Position numbers and translations under genes: made by a program. The notes below the pieces were generated by a model. That model worked only from the letters and a program-made list of their open reading frames with translations. It had not been told where the DNA came from and did not search any database. Of a stretch of 64,000 nt of DNA, positions 9,745 to 22,482 are shown piece after piece. The DNA lies in NCBI GenBank assembly GCA_039704465.1, contig JASFAU010000004.1, positions 930,001-994,000 on the forward strand, written 5' to 3'. This DNA is from Plasmodiophora brassicae (taxonomy: Eukaryota; Endomyxa; Phytomyxea; Plasmodiophorida; Plasmodiophoridae). Numbering within the stretch: position 1 is the first letter of the stretch; each line of letters opens with the position of its first letter.

Positions 9745-12417
9745 ATGACGAAGGCGACTGTGCCAGCGACGTGTACCGCAGTACGGACGGTGGTCGTTGG
9801 TGATGCCGGGTGCGGGAAGACGAGCCTCTGCAGTACGCTTGTGTCCGAGGCGTTCCCGACGACGGTCCCGCGAGTGCTGCATCCGATTATTGTACGATCC
9901 GTTTCGGAAGCCATTCACTGGAAAGCTGACTTTCCGTAGGTACCTCCAGATATCACACCCGACAAGATCAGGCTGACACTCGTCGATACATCGTGTAAGT
10001 CGGCGACCAATCTACAATAAGTTCGATGAATCCCGAGTAACCTTTTTCCATTAGCGAATCCTTTGGACTCGGACAAGACGGAGCGGGAAGTGAAGCAATG
10101 CGATGTGGTTGTCCTTGTATGCGCTGTCGACCAAGCTGATTCGCTTGATCGTGTGACGTCGTTCTGGCTGCCTCGTTTCGCCGAGCTCGCAGTCGATGTA
10201 ATCCGAAACGAGGTCATTGTTTGCTGCGCGCTGGTGGTATGACACTGCTGGTTCAGGTTCCGATCGTTCTTGCTATGAATAAGATTGACCTGGTTGACAT
10301 GCACGAGCGCTCTCTGTTCTCCAAGCGGTTTAATCCGCTGGTGAAAGATTTCAAGGTTCTTTTGTTGTCTTTCGTCTTTTTCTTCTTCCCCAATCGTTTC
10401 TGGTTCAGATTACCATCTGCATTGAGTGCTCGGCCAAGGTGCAGATTCATGTACCAGAGGTCTTTTACAGTGCACAGAAGGCTGTGACGCATCCCGTTCA
10501 GCCTTTGTTTGACCGCGCCACCAAGGTACTCTGAGCGTTATAGTAATGTGGAATTGGCTATTAACTTGACCGAAAGTCGTTAACGACTCCATTCATCAAG
10601 GCCCTGACTCGTATATTTCGGCATTGCGATGCTGATATGGACGGGAAACTGTCTTCATCTGAGCTCGACTCGTTCCAAGACCAGTGTTTTGAAGTACCTC
10701 TCAAGCAGACCGATATCGCTGCGATAAAACGCCTCTTGTGGCAGAAGGTCATGCCCTACCGAATGTTGTCTGTGCTCGGCTGATACATTTTCAGGATCAT
10801 TCCTATGTTCGAGATGATGGCGTGACTTTGGACGGGTTCCTGTACTTACAGCAAGTCTTTATTGAGCGTGGCAAAACGGAGACGCCTTGGCGGGTGCTTC
10901 GCCATTTTGGATACGACAACGCTCTTCGCATCAAGAGCGAGTACATTGACCGTTTGTGTGGCGCTCATGTACAGTGTACTGCTGAGCACCACTACGAACT
11001 GACTGACAATGGGTTACGGTTCCTTTATAACATGTTCAAGCAATTCGACAGGGACCAGGTATGGATTGTGGTCGGGCGCAGTCGTCTAGTGTCTTACGTT
11101 TGCCCAGGATGGCGTTCTTAGCCCCGCTGAACTGGAGGAGATCTTCTTCCCATACCCAGGGGGTCCTCCGTTTCCAGAAGGGTACAGCGACTATGTCGCT
11201 ACGGATTCCACAGGCTCGTTGACCATGTTTGGGTGGCTGTCGCAGTTCGCGTACGTGAATGTCGTTCTTCTGTGTTCAGGTGCTTAATGCCATTATGTTA
11301 TGTAGGCTGCTGGCGTTTTTCGACGTCCGTCAGGCACTTCAAACGCTGACGTTCATAGGCTATCCTGCACAGTCTGTCAGCGAGTGTGCCCACCTTGTTA
11401 AGAAAGGCTCTGCGTCGGCATCACTTCGCAATGCAATTCATTGCTTCGTCTATGGTTCGACGAAGTGCGGGAAATCAGGTAACATCAAGTGCATAAATTG
11501 GACGTTGAGGTTGAATGGCTGTCCACAGCTTTCCTGGACCGTTTGTTGAATAAGCCTGTTACCTCTGCCCATCGCCACACAAGGTCACTGCATACAGGTA
11601 TGCGTTTAGTGCGAGGTTATTGGTTCACGGGACGACTAACCGGCGACTAGTTTGCAACATGGTCGATGTCCCCGACATATTTGAAGCTGGGGATGAGAGT
11701 AAATTTCTCATCATGACGGAGGTATCCTGGTTTCGTCGGCCCATTACGCGCAGGATTCTCAGGATTGGGCTAGGTTCCAGCTGATCCCGCGATCGTGGAT
11801 GACACGGCAGCGAACGAGGTTCCTCATTGCGACCTCGTCCTGCTTATGTACGATGTTAGCGATCCCCATTCTCTTGCGTATGCTCACAATCTAATCCGGA
11901 ACAAGTAAGTTTCGCTTACGGAACGCAGCTACAGCAGCAAGGGCTAACACGAGCATCAATGCTGATCAGGCTGCCGTATACGGTTCCACATATCCTGTTG
12001 GCTTTTAAATCCGATAAGCCGGCCGTGGAACAGATTGCAGATGACGATGAAACCGAACTGTCTCCAGCTGCAATATGTCAGACCTATGACCTGGTCGCAC
12101 TCGCATCTGGGGCGTATCGCCAAGACCTAAACGGCTTGTTTCGGAACTTGACGGAGGCTGCCCTGTTACCGTAAGCAAAGGCGAAATGCATTGGGAGTAT
12201 GGGACCTGACATCGTTTCCTTTAGCGGGGGATTTCTGCCATCGACGCCGACGCAGAGACGAAGACGACGAATCTTCTTGTGGGCAAAACGCGCACTTGTA
12301 GCTACCGTTTTCACATCGGCTGCTGTGTACGTCAACGTCCGATTTGATCTGCTGGGACGCGTCCACAAGATGGCAACGTCTCTACGCGAACCATCGAAGC
12401 CGGGCCGCACAGACTGA
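9745..12417 (+). CDS. RHOT1: Mitochondrial Rho GTPase (Miro)
   Basis: Fourteen exons with thirteen 45–70 nt introns. Order: N-terminal GTPase (VVVGDAGCGKTSLCSTL P-loop, LTLVDTS, LAMNKIDLVD), EF-hand 1 (DADMDGKLSSSELD), linker, EF-hand 2 (DRDQDGVLSPAELEEIF), second GTPase (VYGSTKCGKSA P-loop, LLMYDVSDP, LLAFKSDKP) and a single C-terminal TM anchor (ALVATVFTSAAVYVNV) before a basic tail. This is the complete Miro architecture. Miro sits in the outer mitochondrial membrane and couples calcium to mitochondrial movement and ER contacts. It is the most intron-rich gene in the window per kb. Confidence 0.93.
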
Positions 12418-12517
12418 ACCTTGTACAAAAATTGAATAAACCGCAACGACTTCTGAGGCTTCTGAATGATCGTCGACATCACAACCGATTGGTGCGACGG
12501 CGACGGGGTTTGTCGCA

Positions 12518-12786
12518 ATGAAGGTGCGCTCCGCCGTGAAGTTGATGTGCAAGGAGTGCCAGTTCGCGAAGCGCCGCGGTCGCGTCTTCGTCATATGCAA
12601 GAAGAACCCAAAGCACAAGCAGCGGCAAGGTTGGCGGACCCATCCCTGTCACTTCGCAACCTCCGCTGACCCGTCTGGTTTCCAACAACAGGTTTCGCCA
12701 CGTATCCTGCGATGGAAACGTCCCCGTTGGCAGCGGAAACGGGCTCCACGGGCTGGACTAGTTGGTTCTCGAAATGGTTCTCCTAG
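12518..12786 (+). CDS. MRPL36: Ribosomal protein bL36 (mitochondrial type)
   Basis: The first 38 residues are nearly the whole family: [20 protein letters not shown], then [16 protein letters not shown], with the zinc-binding C-x2-C and C/H residues. A GT–AG segment of about 62 nt right after RQG can be removed to give a short 33-residue tail ending at 12786 (total about 71 aa). If it is retained the frame runs to 12790 with an Arg-rich tail instead. bL36 is one of the last proteins to join the large subunit. No targeting peptide is evident, so mitochondrial location is inferred from the lack of any plastid or bacterial context. Confidence 0.85.
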
Positions 12787-13077
12787 TTAACAAACATAAC
12801 GCACAATCGGCCGTAGATACTACAGTCGACAGTACCGCGTTTCAGCGTCGTCCCCCGCCAGATAGATATGGGACAACTGTTTGGACGAAACGCCCAGATA
12901 TACGTTTGGATAGCGGGTCTGAATTCGGGTGAAATGACACGCCAGGAATGCACTGTCGTATGGAAGCAATTCCGGTTCGTACGGTGTACCGTGGCCCGCT
13001 GGCGTTGGGCCGGGGCGGTCCCATGGTGCGCAACGGGCGCACCTCGACCGGATGGGCGAGCGAGGATCACGACGACG

Positions 13078-14839
13078 ATGCCGCCAGGCGACAATCGGTC
13101 AGACAGCGAGCCGCCGAGCGATGGTGCGCGCGCTGACGTTCAGGTGCAGGAAGCGACGGCCAGACGCATCGACCTAGTGGAGCAGGAGAACTTCAATTTG
13201 AAACTCAAGATCGCGTACCTGAACGATCGCGTCTCGGAGCGGTTCCCCGTGTCCGTCCAGGATCTCGTCAGGGAGAACGCTGAACTCGCAATGGCCATCA
13301 AGGAGAAGGATCGCCTGCTGGGCAAGGTTCGCAATTCGATCACGACTCTGCAGGCCGACAACGAACTTCTTCGCGCCAAACAAACCATCCACAACGAGGA
13401 CGAGGCCGGCCTGCACCTGGAAGAGGTACGCCTCGTCCAGGAAGCTTCGCGCCAGAACGAATCCGAAATTCAGCGTCTGCGCGTTGAGCTGTCGGAATCC
13501 CGACGCGGTGCAGAACGTGCTATGCAGGACGCTGAATCTGCCCGAATTGCTCTCAAAGATGCCGAACAGAGTGTGCAGGACGTCAAAGGAGCGCTGACCA
13601 GAACGCAGACCGAGCTCGTGCAGACGACAGCGAGTCTGGCGGAGGTCACTGCTGCCCGCGACCGGTTGCGGAATGAGCTCCAGGAGGCCAGGAATTCGTT
13701 GGCGGTGACGCGGGCAGAGCTTGCCAAGGCATCTGCCGATGCAATGGATGTCGACAAGCTGAAAGCGGAAGTCAGTCACCTGCAGAGGGAATTGGCGCGC
13801 AAAGACGACCATCATGAACGGGCACGTGCTGAGTTGGAACGTGTACGTGCCGAACTGGATCGAGAGCGTGCTGAGATCGACCAGACGCAGCGGCGTATGC
13901 AGTCGGAGATACAGGCCTCTCGAGAATCGGTCGCCAGTCGTTCCCGGGAACTTGCCAAGGCTGCTGAGGAGATCCGGCGTTTCGAGGTCGAGCTTCGGGA
14001 GGCAGCGCAGAGGGAATCGACGTTGCTCAAGGAACGTGACCGCTACAAGGCGTCCTTCGATGAGGCGTCGAAAATGCAGGCAGCCCTCGAGGAAGCAGTG
14101 AGGAAGCAAGCCGCTTTCGAGGAAGCAGCGAGGAAGCAAGCCGCTTTCGAGGAAGTAACGAGGAAGCAAGCCGCTTTCGAGGAAGCAGCGAGAAAGCAAG
14201 CCGCGTTCGAGGAAGCAGCGAGGAAGCAGGCGGCTTTCGAGGAAGCAGCGAGAAAGCAAGCGGTCACGCCATCACCTGGTCACACGCCTGTGATTGACGC
14301 GGTCGACAGCGACGGGGACCGCATTCGCGAGATTCAAAAGGTTCTTCGGAAACGGGATGCCGCCATAACATCGCTATCGGCGTCCATGGAGCGCATCATT
14401 AGCGCTTTGGACAATCTTCGGATACCCAGTTTCTGGATTGGTCCAACCGACGATGAACCACGTCTGGTGTACAGCGATGACACACGGCCCCCGGTATTCG
14501 ACGGCTCCGACCTGACGCACCTCGATATCGTCGAGGCGTGGGTCCACCGAAAGGTGTTCCGGCTGAAGAAGATCAGATCCTCGTTGAAGTTCGCGTTGGA
14601 GCAGGTCTGCAGAAACGTCCACTTGCTGTCCGCAGTCGTACTGACCGCTGTGAGGACAGGTGGAGAAGCGATGGACCGAACAACTCGACGCCTTGCGGCA
14701 CTGTGTCGAACAGGAGCACAAGCGGGTCGATGCGCTGCAGAAGGTCGACCGTGCTGCGCCTCGGCCGGGATCCGTCGCTGACAAGCTTCATCGCATCCAG
14801 CATGAGCTGCGCTCGACGTCTCAGCAGCTGTTCCATTGA
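13078..14839 (+). CDS. CM1-motif coiled-coil protein (Centrosomin/Mto1-like)
   Basis: Two exons (13078–14604, 14660–14839) give 568 aa. Near the N-terminus (residues about 38–60) VEQENFNLKLKIAYLNDRV is a clear CM1 motif, known in Centrosomin, CDK5RAP2 and yeast Mto1/Spc110 to recruit or activate the gamma-tubulin ring complex. The rest is long coiled coil with a block of six tandem 10-residue units (EEAARKQAAF type, residues about 338–396). A conserved-looking folded segment follows (FWIGPTDDEPRLVYSDD). Start 13078 was chosen because upstream sequence is low-complexity and the CM1 lies close to it. Likely at basal bodies or MTOCs. Confidence 0.78.
14089..14264 (+). repeat. 30-bp in-frame tandem repeat, about 6 copies
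   Basis: Six consecutive 30-nt units encode EEAxRKQAAF in the CM1 coiled-coil gene. Units differ at only a few positions (for example VT for AA in unit 3), so the expansion is recent. Each unit adds ten residues, which shifts heptad register. Confidence 0.93.
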
Positions 14840-14962
14840 CTCCCCTATCGTATTACATCAGTTGTGGCGGTACACTGGGCTGACATTCGTTCCTCGGGTC
14901 GGCGTCGGGTCGGGTCCGGCCGGCGTCACCTGCGCCACGGACTCCGCAGAGCAGTTCACGCG

Positions 14963-16037
14963 ATGTCATCGTTATTCCGGCGCGGTCGCTCAACGGGTGT
15001 TGTCGGTGCGCCCATCGATGGGGTACGCCGGGCCTCCAACGGCCTATACGTCACGTCGACAGGCATATCGGACCTGGACCATGCCGTTGGCGGTGGCGTT
15101 CCTGTCGGATCCATCGTGCTTCTCCAGCAAGACGAACCGTCTGCATACTACCTCACCTTTCTGCGGTGCTTCCTCGCCGAAGGCGTCGCCCGAGGTATAT
15201 GTAACGCCATTGCTGTCGACCGCTCGTTGTATCTGACCGTCCGGTACAGGTCACTGCGTCGTTGATGCCAGCGTTGGGGAGTCTCCGGCTGATTCACTGC
15301 CGTTCGTTGTCACATCTGGGAAGAAGGCGTCGAAACGAGTCACGGTGAACGACAAATTCAAGATCGCGCGACGATATGGGCATTTGGTCGACCCGCGCGC
15401 TGGGCCGTCGGCGCTGGCGCCCGCACACAACAGCCTCTCGTTCGATCTGAATCTCCCCATGCAGGAGGAGATCGTCGATGCGAATCGTCCACTGCGAATC
15501 GACGTGTCTTCCTTTCCGTTGGACTCTGACCTCATCGAACGGATCCGGTCGCAACTTATCAACAGACGATGTGGCCCTGGCGGCACACTCGGGCGTATCG
15601 TTTTACATTCCGTTCGTCCTGTGACAGACACGCGCGCGTTCCTTCGTTTCCTGCATGTTGTGCGGGCACTTGCGCGCTCACACTTCGCGGTGGTTGTCGT
15701 GTCGCTACCAACGTATCTGATGCAGAGCGACCATGTCGAACGCATCTCTGCGATGTTCGACACGATCCTGGACCTGCACAGCTTCGTGGGTCGCCGGTCG
15801 CCCTACGGCCCCTCGCACGATGGCCTCGTGCAGATCCGTAGGTTACCCACGATGAACACCTGGAACGTCATCCGACCTGAATCCATCGAGTTCCTGTTCA
15901 AGATCCGGAAGAGCGAGGTCGTCGTCGAGCGCGTTTCCATGCCTGTCGACAGCAGCTCCAGAGCGGGTGACGCTCCTAGTGCCATTGCCGCACCGTCCGC
16001 CTGCTCTGGAGACCTGCCCGTTCAGCTACAGTTCTAA
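14963..16037 (+). CDS. ELP4: Elongator complex protein 4 (PAXNEB family)
   Basis: Two exons (14963–15194, 15250–16037; 55-nt intron) give 339 aa. The N-terminal RecA-like part has GISDLDHAVGGGVPVGSIVL followed by LQQDEPSAYYLTFLRCFLAE. The middle has VNDKFKIARRYGHL and LRIDVSS. The C-terminal part includes ALARSHFAVVVVSLPTYLM and HDGLVQIRRLPTMN. These are family landmarks of ELP4, which with ELP5 and ELP6 forms the hexameric ring of Elongator that modifies wobble uridines in tRNA. Cytosolic. The usual Walker residues are degenerate, as in other ELP4 proteins. Confidence 0.85.
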
Positions 16038-16107
16038 CATAACCTTCATGTACCTTGCGAATTCGTTAGGCGTCGATCATATAACGGTACGTTAGCACAA
16101 TACTTCA

Positions 16108-19095
16108 ATGGCTTCCTGGGCGGCGGTTCTGCGTCCGGGTCGTCGGGAACCCATCGCAGCCAACAATAATTACGCCTTGGACCTGCCGCCCAACCAGCAA
16201 CAGCCTGTGCCAACGCCTCGTAGAACGTTCGCGCAGTGCACCGCCGCCACCTGCTCCCCGTTGACACCCTACGTAGGTACGATGCTGTTCACTCGGCGCG
16301 GTGCCAGTCTGGACGACGATTGTTCCAGAGGATGTCAGTGGAGGCCATGGCGGAACTTGAGCGGAAGTTCCATGAGCTGGGCGACACCGTTGACGTCGCC
16401 GAGCTCGCGTCGTTCGTGAACGAACCCGCTGATCGCGAATCGGTCCGCATGGCGTTCGCCGACATTGACACAGGCAATCGCGGACGCATCGCCTGGGACG
16501 ATGTCGTGGCGTACGTCCTGGCCAGCGCACCGGCTCCCCCCACATCGGCGAAATGCACAAGGTATCGCACGTCCACCGACTGTGTCGACTGTCGCGTGCA
16601 CCGCCTTCCTGTTGCCGTTCTGCAACCCTGCCAGGACCTCAACCGCCTGGTCTCGTTCGATCGCAACTCCACGACCGTGAACCTGTTCTCTCGCGACCTT
16701 CGCTTGCGATCCACGGTCACGAACGCCCACGCTGGCGAACTCCTGTCAGTCGACTACGTTCCCGGGCACGAATTTCTGGCGACATCGGGCGCAGATAAGA
16801 CGCTGTGTTTCTGGAGGTTCGACGAAGACGACTATGTGTGGCAGGCCAGCCAGAGATGGACGTTGCCGCGATCCCAGACCGCCATCCGGTACTGTTTCGG
16901 CAACCTGTACGACGTCATCGAAGCGCCCGTCTGCGTCAACGTCGACTGACCGGGCTGTGCCAGGCACTCGGCAAGCTCGACAGGCACTGTAACGACGTGG
17001 AGCGTGGCCCGAGCCGAGCGCCGAGCCGCGTTCGAGGTCGGCTCCCCTGTTCTGCATATCGGGTCCTGGCAGGACCTGCTCGTGGTATCGGCCATGGATT
17101 CGAGCGTCTCGCTGTGGGACGCTGGGCACGGCGAGATGCGCCGGGTGCGCGTGCTACGCGGTGCGTCCCACGCACCCGTGACTGCAACCACGTGCTCGGC
17201 ACGCACCCAGCTGCTCATCAGCACGCCGGCGAAGGGGCCCGCTTCGATCTGGGATGTTCGTTGCGGAAGTAGCCGCCCGGTCGGGATGGTCACCTTGGAA
17301 TCCAAACGCCAGTCGTCCGGCCTTGTTGGCGTTGTCGACATCCCGATGACGCTCGAGGTCGGTGTTGCCGACAGTACCGGCGGCACTGGACTGTAGGAGC
17401 GTCTGCACGTGCCTGCAGACTGAACGCTCACACGATGCTATTTGCGATAGGTTCGACCTGAGGAGGATGGCTGTGGTTCAGCAATGGTCATCGTGGTCAG
17501 CGGGGTTGCCAAGGATAACTGCGGTCGCGGTTGTCCCTGGGACGAGCGACCTTGTCGTCGGTGGCACACGCCTCGTCCGATACTCGCGATTGGACACCAC
17601 CGATAGTGGCACGACATCCGCCGACGACCATGGCCCCATTCTCGCTGTCGGGGTACGTGCCGCCCATTGCCATGCCCCACGTCGGCTAAACCCGCCCATC
17701 TAGTACCTGTTCGATGTCCTGGAGTTTGTCATTGTGTTCGCCTCGGGTTACGTGGCGCTCAACGCGTTGACCGGCCATCGCCTACGTTCCATGCCCGCGT
17801 TCCTGGACGATGACGACCCGGACTGTGGATGGAACGTGCTGCCCGGTGCCCAGGCGGCGTGCGCCTCTGTGGACACCTCGAAATCGTCGTTCTGGGTTGG
17901 ACGGTCGGATGGAACCTTGGCCAGGATCCCGACCAGATCTGTGGCGGCCTCCCTGGCCGAGTCGCAGGGCGCCGTGCAGGCGCCCCGATCTGGACGGCAC
18001 ACCGCGCCGGTCACCATGGTGGCGGTCGACCAAGCGAGCGGGGCTGTTGCATCATACTCGAACGCGTCCAGGACCCTGTTCGTTCATCACGGAGACGAGG
18101 CACGACAACGTGAAGATATGTACGCTGTGGCCTTGGCGGCTGGCGCTGACCTGGTTCTCGTCGCGAACGGCACTGGTGGCATTGAAATCTACCTTACCGC
18201 CGATCTGTCCCTGCGTTCCACGTTGTCGTCGCCGTCGTCGTGCCCGATCCAGGCAATGGCCATTGTTGCGAACGGCCACATGATCGTAGGCGGCGATGAC
18301 GCCGGCAGCGTATTCCTGTGGAAGGTACCCTCGTCGAGAACCGTCAAACCAACTCCTCCGGTCTGGTCGCGAATGGACCCGACGGCCTCGTCTGTCACCG
18401 CTATCTGTGTCGATGGGTCGTCACTGTTCTGCGGTGACGCCGCTGGGCTCGTCCAATGCGCCGATCTGCGAGGCCTGGATGTCGTCGACAGATACCATCG
18501 ACGGACGTGGACAACCGAACCGATACGAGGACTGATGGTTTGCCGACAGGAAGACCCCGGCCACCCCGTCCTGTTGGCGTGGACAGCCTCAATTGTTATC
18601 ATGGCGGATGCAGGGACCGGTGAAGCGCTGTGCCGCCTGGACCCCGATGCGGCCAGGCCAACGGAAACGTCCGTTTGTCGAACAGGTGATTGTGACGATA
18701 TGATGATGAATGGGGTTGTCATGTGGCGCAGGTGGGCATTTCACCCTGATATCGCAGCGCATCGGCAAACGCGTCGCGATCCACAAGCCGTCGTTGCTGG
18801 TCGCAGTGGACGACCGTCGTCGGGGATCGCCAACGTGGTTGAGAACGACGTTCAGGAAGCTGGGCAGTCGACGTGCGCGGTGCATGAGGCGGCGCATCCG
18901 GGGCGGCATCTGTCCGCCAGGGACAGTCGTCGCCGACTGCATCGGCCTTTACACCACCACCCCAGATCTGCGTCGTCGTCACTGCACCTGCCGCCTGCAT
19001 CGAGCAAACGCGCGTCACGGATCGCAACGGCCGCGTCCAGGCTGGAGTCGGTCATGACGTTCCTCGAGGGGCACCCGCATGGGTCCAGAAGATAG
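16108..19095 (+). CDS. EF-hand/WD40 protein, WDR49/WDR64 type
   Basis: Five exons (16108–16272, 16308–16906, 16964–17357, 17419–17652, 17704–19095) give about 927 aa; the first intron is only 35 nt. An EF-hand-like pair (MAFADIDTGNRGRIAWDDVV) precedes at least ten WD repeats, for example GHEFLATSGADKTLCFWRF, SASSTGTVTTWSV, LVVSAMDSSVSLWD and GHMIVGGDDAGSVFLWKV. This order is seen in WDR49/WDR64-like proteins, several of which are axonemal. The last 130 codons are Arg/His-rich. An alternative 43-nt intron near 18717 would change the C-terminus and end at 19057. Confidence 0.7.
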
Positions 19096-19239
19096 CGCCG
19101 GGCGCCATGTGGCGCTTGTCAGTATTCTGTAGTATTTACCGTACGTAACAATGATCGGAGAGATGATGATGGCGTCAGTCTGCAGTCGGCACACTGGTCA
19201 CCAGAAAGTGCGCTGCGCCGGCTGCGCGGATTTTTGTAG

Positions 19240-20688
<1,449 letters not shown>

Positions 20689-20780
20689 GCGACGCCGATG
20701 GCCGACGTCCACTGTCTGGTGGGTCTATCGAAAATATACATCCACATACTGTCCCTAACAGCCACGAGCGCCACCACTGC

Positions 20781-21776
20781 ATGGAGACAGACAGGTCACA
20801 TCTGTCAACCTGGGTACCATTGTTCCGTTCCGCCGCGACGGAAAAGGCGTCGCCAGGTATGCCGTCCTCGTCGGCCTCCCAAGCTATGATGGGGAGCGAG
20901 GCGAAGCGCCATCGGGGGACCAACTTCACAGATGCGGAAGACGTCCAGCTGGCGCGCTCGTGGCTGAGTGTATCGCGGGACTCTGCGACAGGATCTGGCC
21001 AGCCTAAAGACGCGTTCTGGATCCGCGTTGAGGCCCACTTCTGCAGGAACACCACGGGTGGCGTGCGGTCGGCTCGTTCGCTGCAGACGAAGTGGAGCAC
21101 GATCCAGCGCGGCGTCTCCAAGTTCGCAGCCGCGTTCGCGTCCGTGAAGGCTCTCGACGAATCTGGCGCCGACGACGAGGAACAGATCAGCAAGGCCATG
21201 GTGCTGTACCAACAGACCAGCCCCAGGAATGCCTCGTTCGGATACCTACACTGCTGGCGGGCCCTGAGGACGATGCCGAAATGGCAGGATTTGCGATCGA
21301 GACAGGAAACCAACCCGTCCAAGAATCCCCAGACCAAAATCGTCGACAACAAGGACGTCGCTGGGGTCGGTAATGCGTCCTCTACCCAGGTATCGAATCG
21401 CGGGACCAAACTGGACGAGAACAGGGTCGTCGCGCCACCCGCCCAGACATTGTCGGGCCGAACCGCCAGTGTGACGGTTGGTAAGGCTCGGAAGAAGCTA
21501 GCTGAGCATGCTGCTCTGCAGTCTGCTATGGCCCAATCGATGGCTGCGAGGGCGGCTGCGTTTCATCTACAGACCCAAATGTCGCTGTTCACCGTAGACC
21601 TGGACAGCCTGGATCCCGACGGTCAGGAGTATCTGCGACTGGCTCGTCTCAAGGCGCTGGAGGATGTGAAGCGTTCCATGGTCCAGATCGAGCGAAACGG
21701 ACCCGATGGCGACGTCGCCGATGACACTGGTTCTTTCGAAGAGGATGCAGACGCGACAGGAGGATATCAGGCTTAG
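20781..21776 (+). CDS. Myb/SANT-like protein with NAM-associated-type domain
   Basis: Intronless, 331 aa from 20781 (a later Met at residue 27 is also possible). Residues about 45–140 (NFTDAEDVQLARSWLSVSRD, then FWIRVEAHF and LQTKWSTIQRGVSKF) match the Myb-like domain of plant and oomycete families annotated as 'No apical meristem-associated C-terminal'. The second half is Ala/Gln-rich helix, then LTRLKALEDVKRS-like and an acidic end. Such proteins are often the DNA-binding partner or relic of PIF/Harbinger transposons, but no transposase or terminal repeats are seen here. DNA binding is inferred. Confidence 0.65.
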   Translation: METDRSHLSTWVPLFRSAATEKASPGMPSSSASQAMMGSEAKRHRGTNFTDAEDVQLARSWLSVSRDSATGSGQPKDAFWIRVEAHFCRNTTGGVRSARSLQTKWSTIQRGVSKFAAAFASVKALDESGADDEEQISKAMVLYQQTSPRNASFGYLHCWRALRTMPKWQDLRSRQETNPSKNPQTKIVDNKDVAGVGNASSTQVSNRGTKLDENRVVAPPAQTLSGRTASVTVGKARKKLAEHAALQSAMAQSMAARAAAFHLQTQMSLFTVDLDSLDPDGQEYLRLARLKALEDVKRSMVQIERNGPDGDVADDTGSFEEDADATGGYQA

Positions 21777-21956
21777 CGCGGTTGCCCCTTGTACTCCGTT
21801 TATTCATCATACGCCCGACACGTTGCCGAACGTCTGCCTTCGTGTAATAGCGATGATATCGTTACACCGTGCTCCCCTAAAGCTTTTACGACGCAGAACG
21901 GTATATACCTCGGTCTTCATTGACAACTGTTATTCGGGGCATGGCCACCAGCGACC

Positions 21957-22339
21957 TTAAAGGCCAATACCACTGTCCTGGCGGTTGAATTGTTCGTCGA
22001 ACAGATTGGTAGCCGCGTTCTGGTGGACGAGAGGGGGTGGCTGCTGCACGTTTTCTTGGTTCGCTGAACCGGTACTGGAAGAGCTCCCGTCGTCGGTGTT
22101 AAACAAATCGATGGCTGCGTTCTGGCGGACGGGAGGCTGGGGCTGCTGAAGGTCTTGTTCATTCACTGAGGCATTGCCCGGAAGATATCCTGTACAATGA
22201 TGATAAGTTTACTGTGGGAATGCAAACCGATTGGCATACCCTGCGCGTTGTTTCCTGCGAGATGGATCATCGCCGAACCGGACGTGATCATGCCAAGGAC
22301 TGTCAGAACGAGGACCACATCAGAGAAAGAAGTCGACAT
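21957..22339 (-). CDS. Small secreted protein with internal repeats (effector candidate)
   Basis: Two exons (22339–22240, 22189–21957; 50-nt intron) give 110 aa. Residues 1–23 (VVLVLTVLGMITSGSA core) form a strong signal peptide. The mature part is 87 aa, polar, Gln/Asn/Ser/Pro-rich, without Cys, has one N-glycosylation sequon, and contains two copies of a motif QQPxPxVxQNAAxxLF. It matches no family I know. Size, signal peptide and repeat content are those of host-directed effectors in parasitic protists. The splice join is canonical and the frame is continuous across it. Confidence 0.6.
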
Positions 22340-22482
22340 TGTGCGGGACCTAGTGCCAAAGCAGAGGAGAACAGGCGGTTGTTACAGACGACAGTTTGTC
22401 AGACTGACGACAGTGGACCTCGTCGGCTTCGACAGGAAGGCAGCCGCACAATTCGCTGGACCTCGGCCACGCAAGTCAATTG

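Noticed and set aside
13174..14259. 361-codon antisense frame with Leu/Phe/Arg repeats
   Set aside because: It is the mirror of the CM1 coiled coil and its 30-bp repeat; the sense strand has a family motif.
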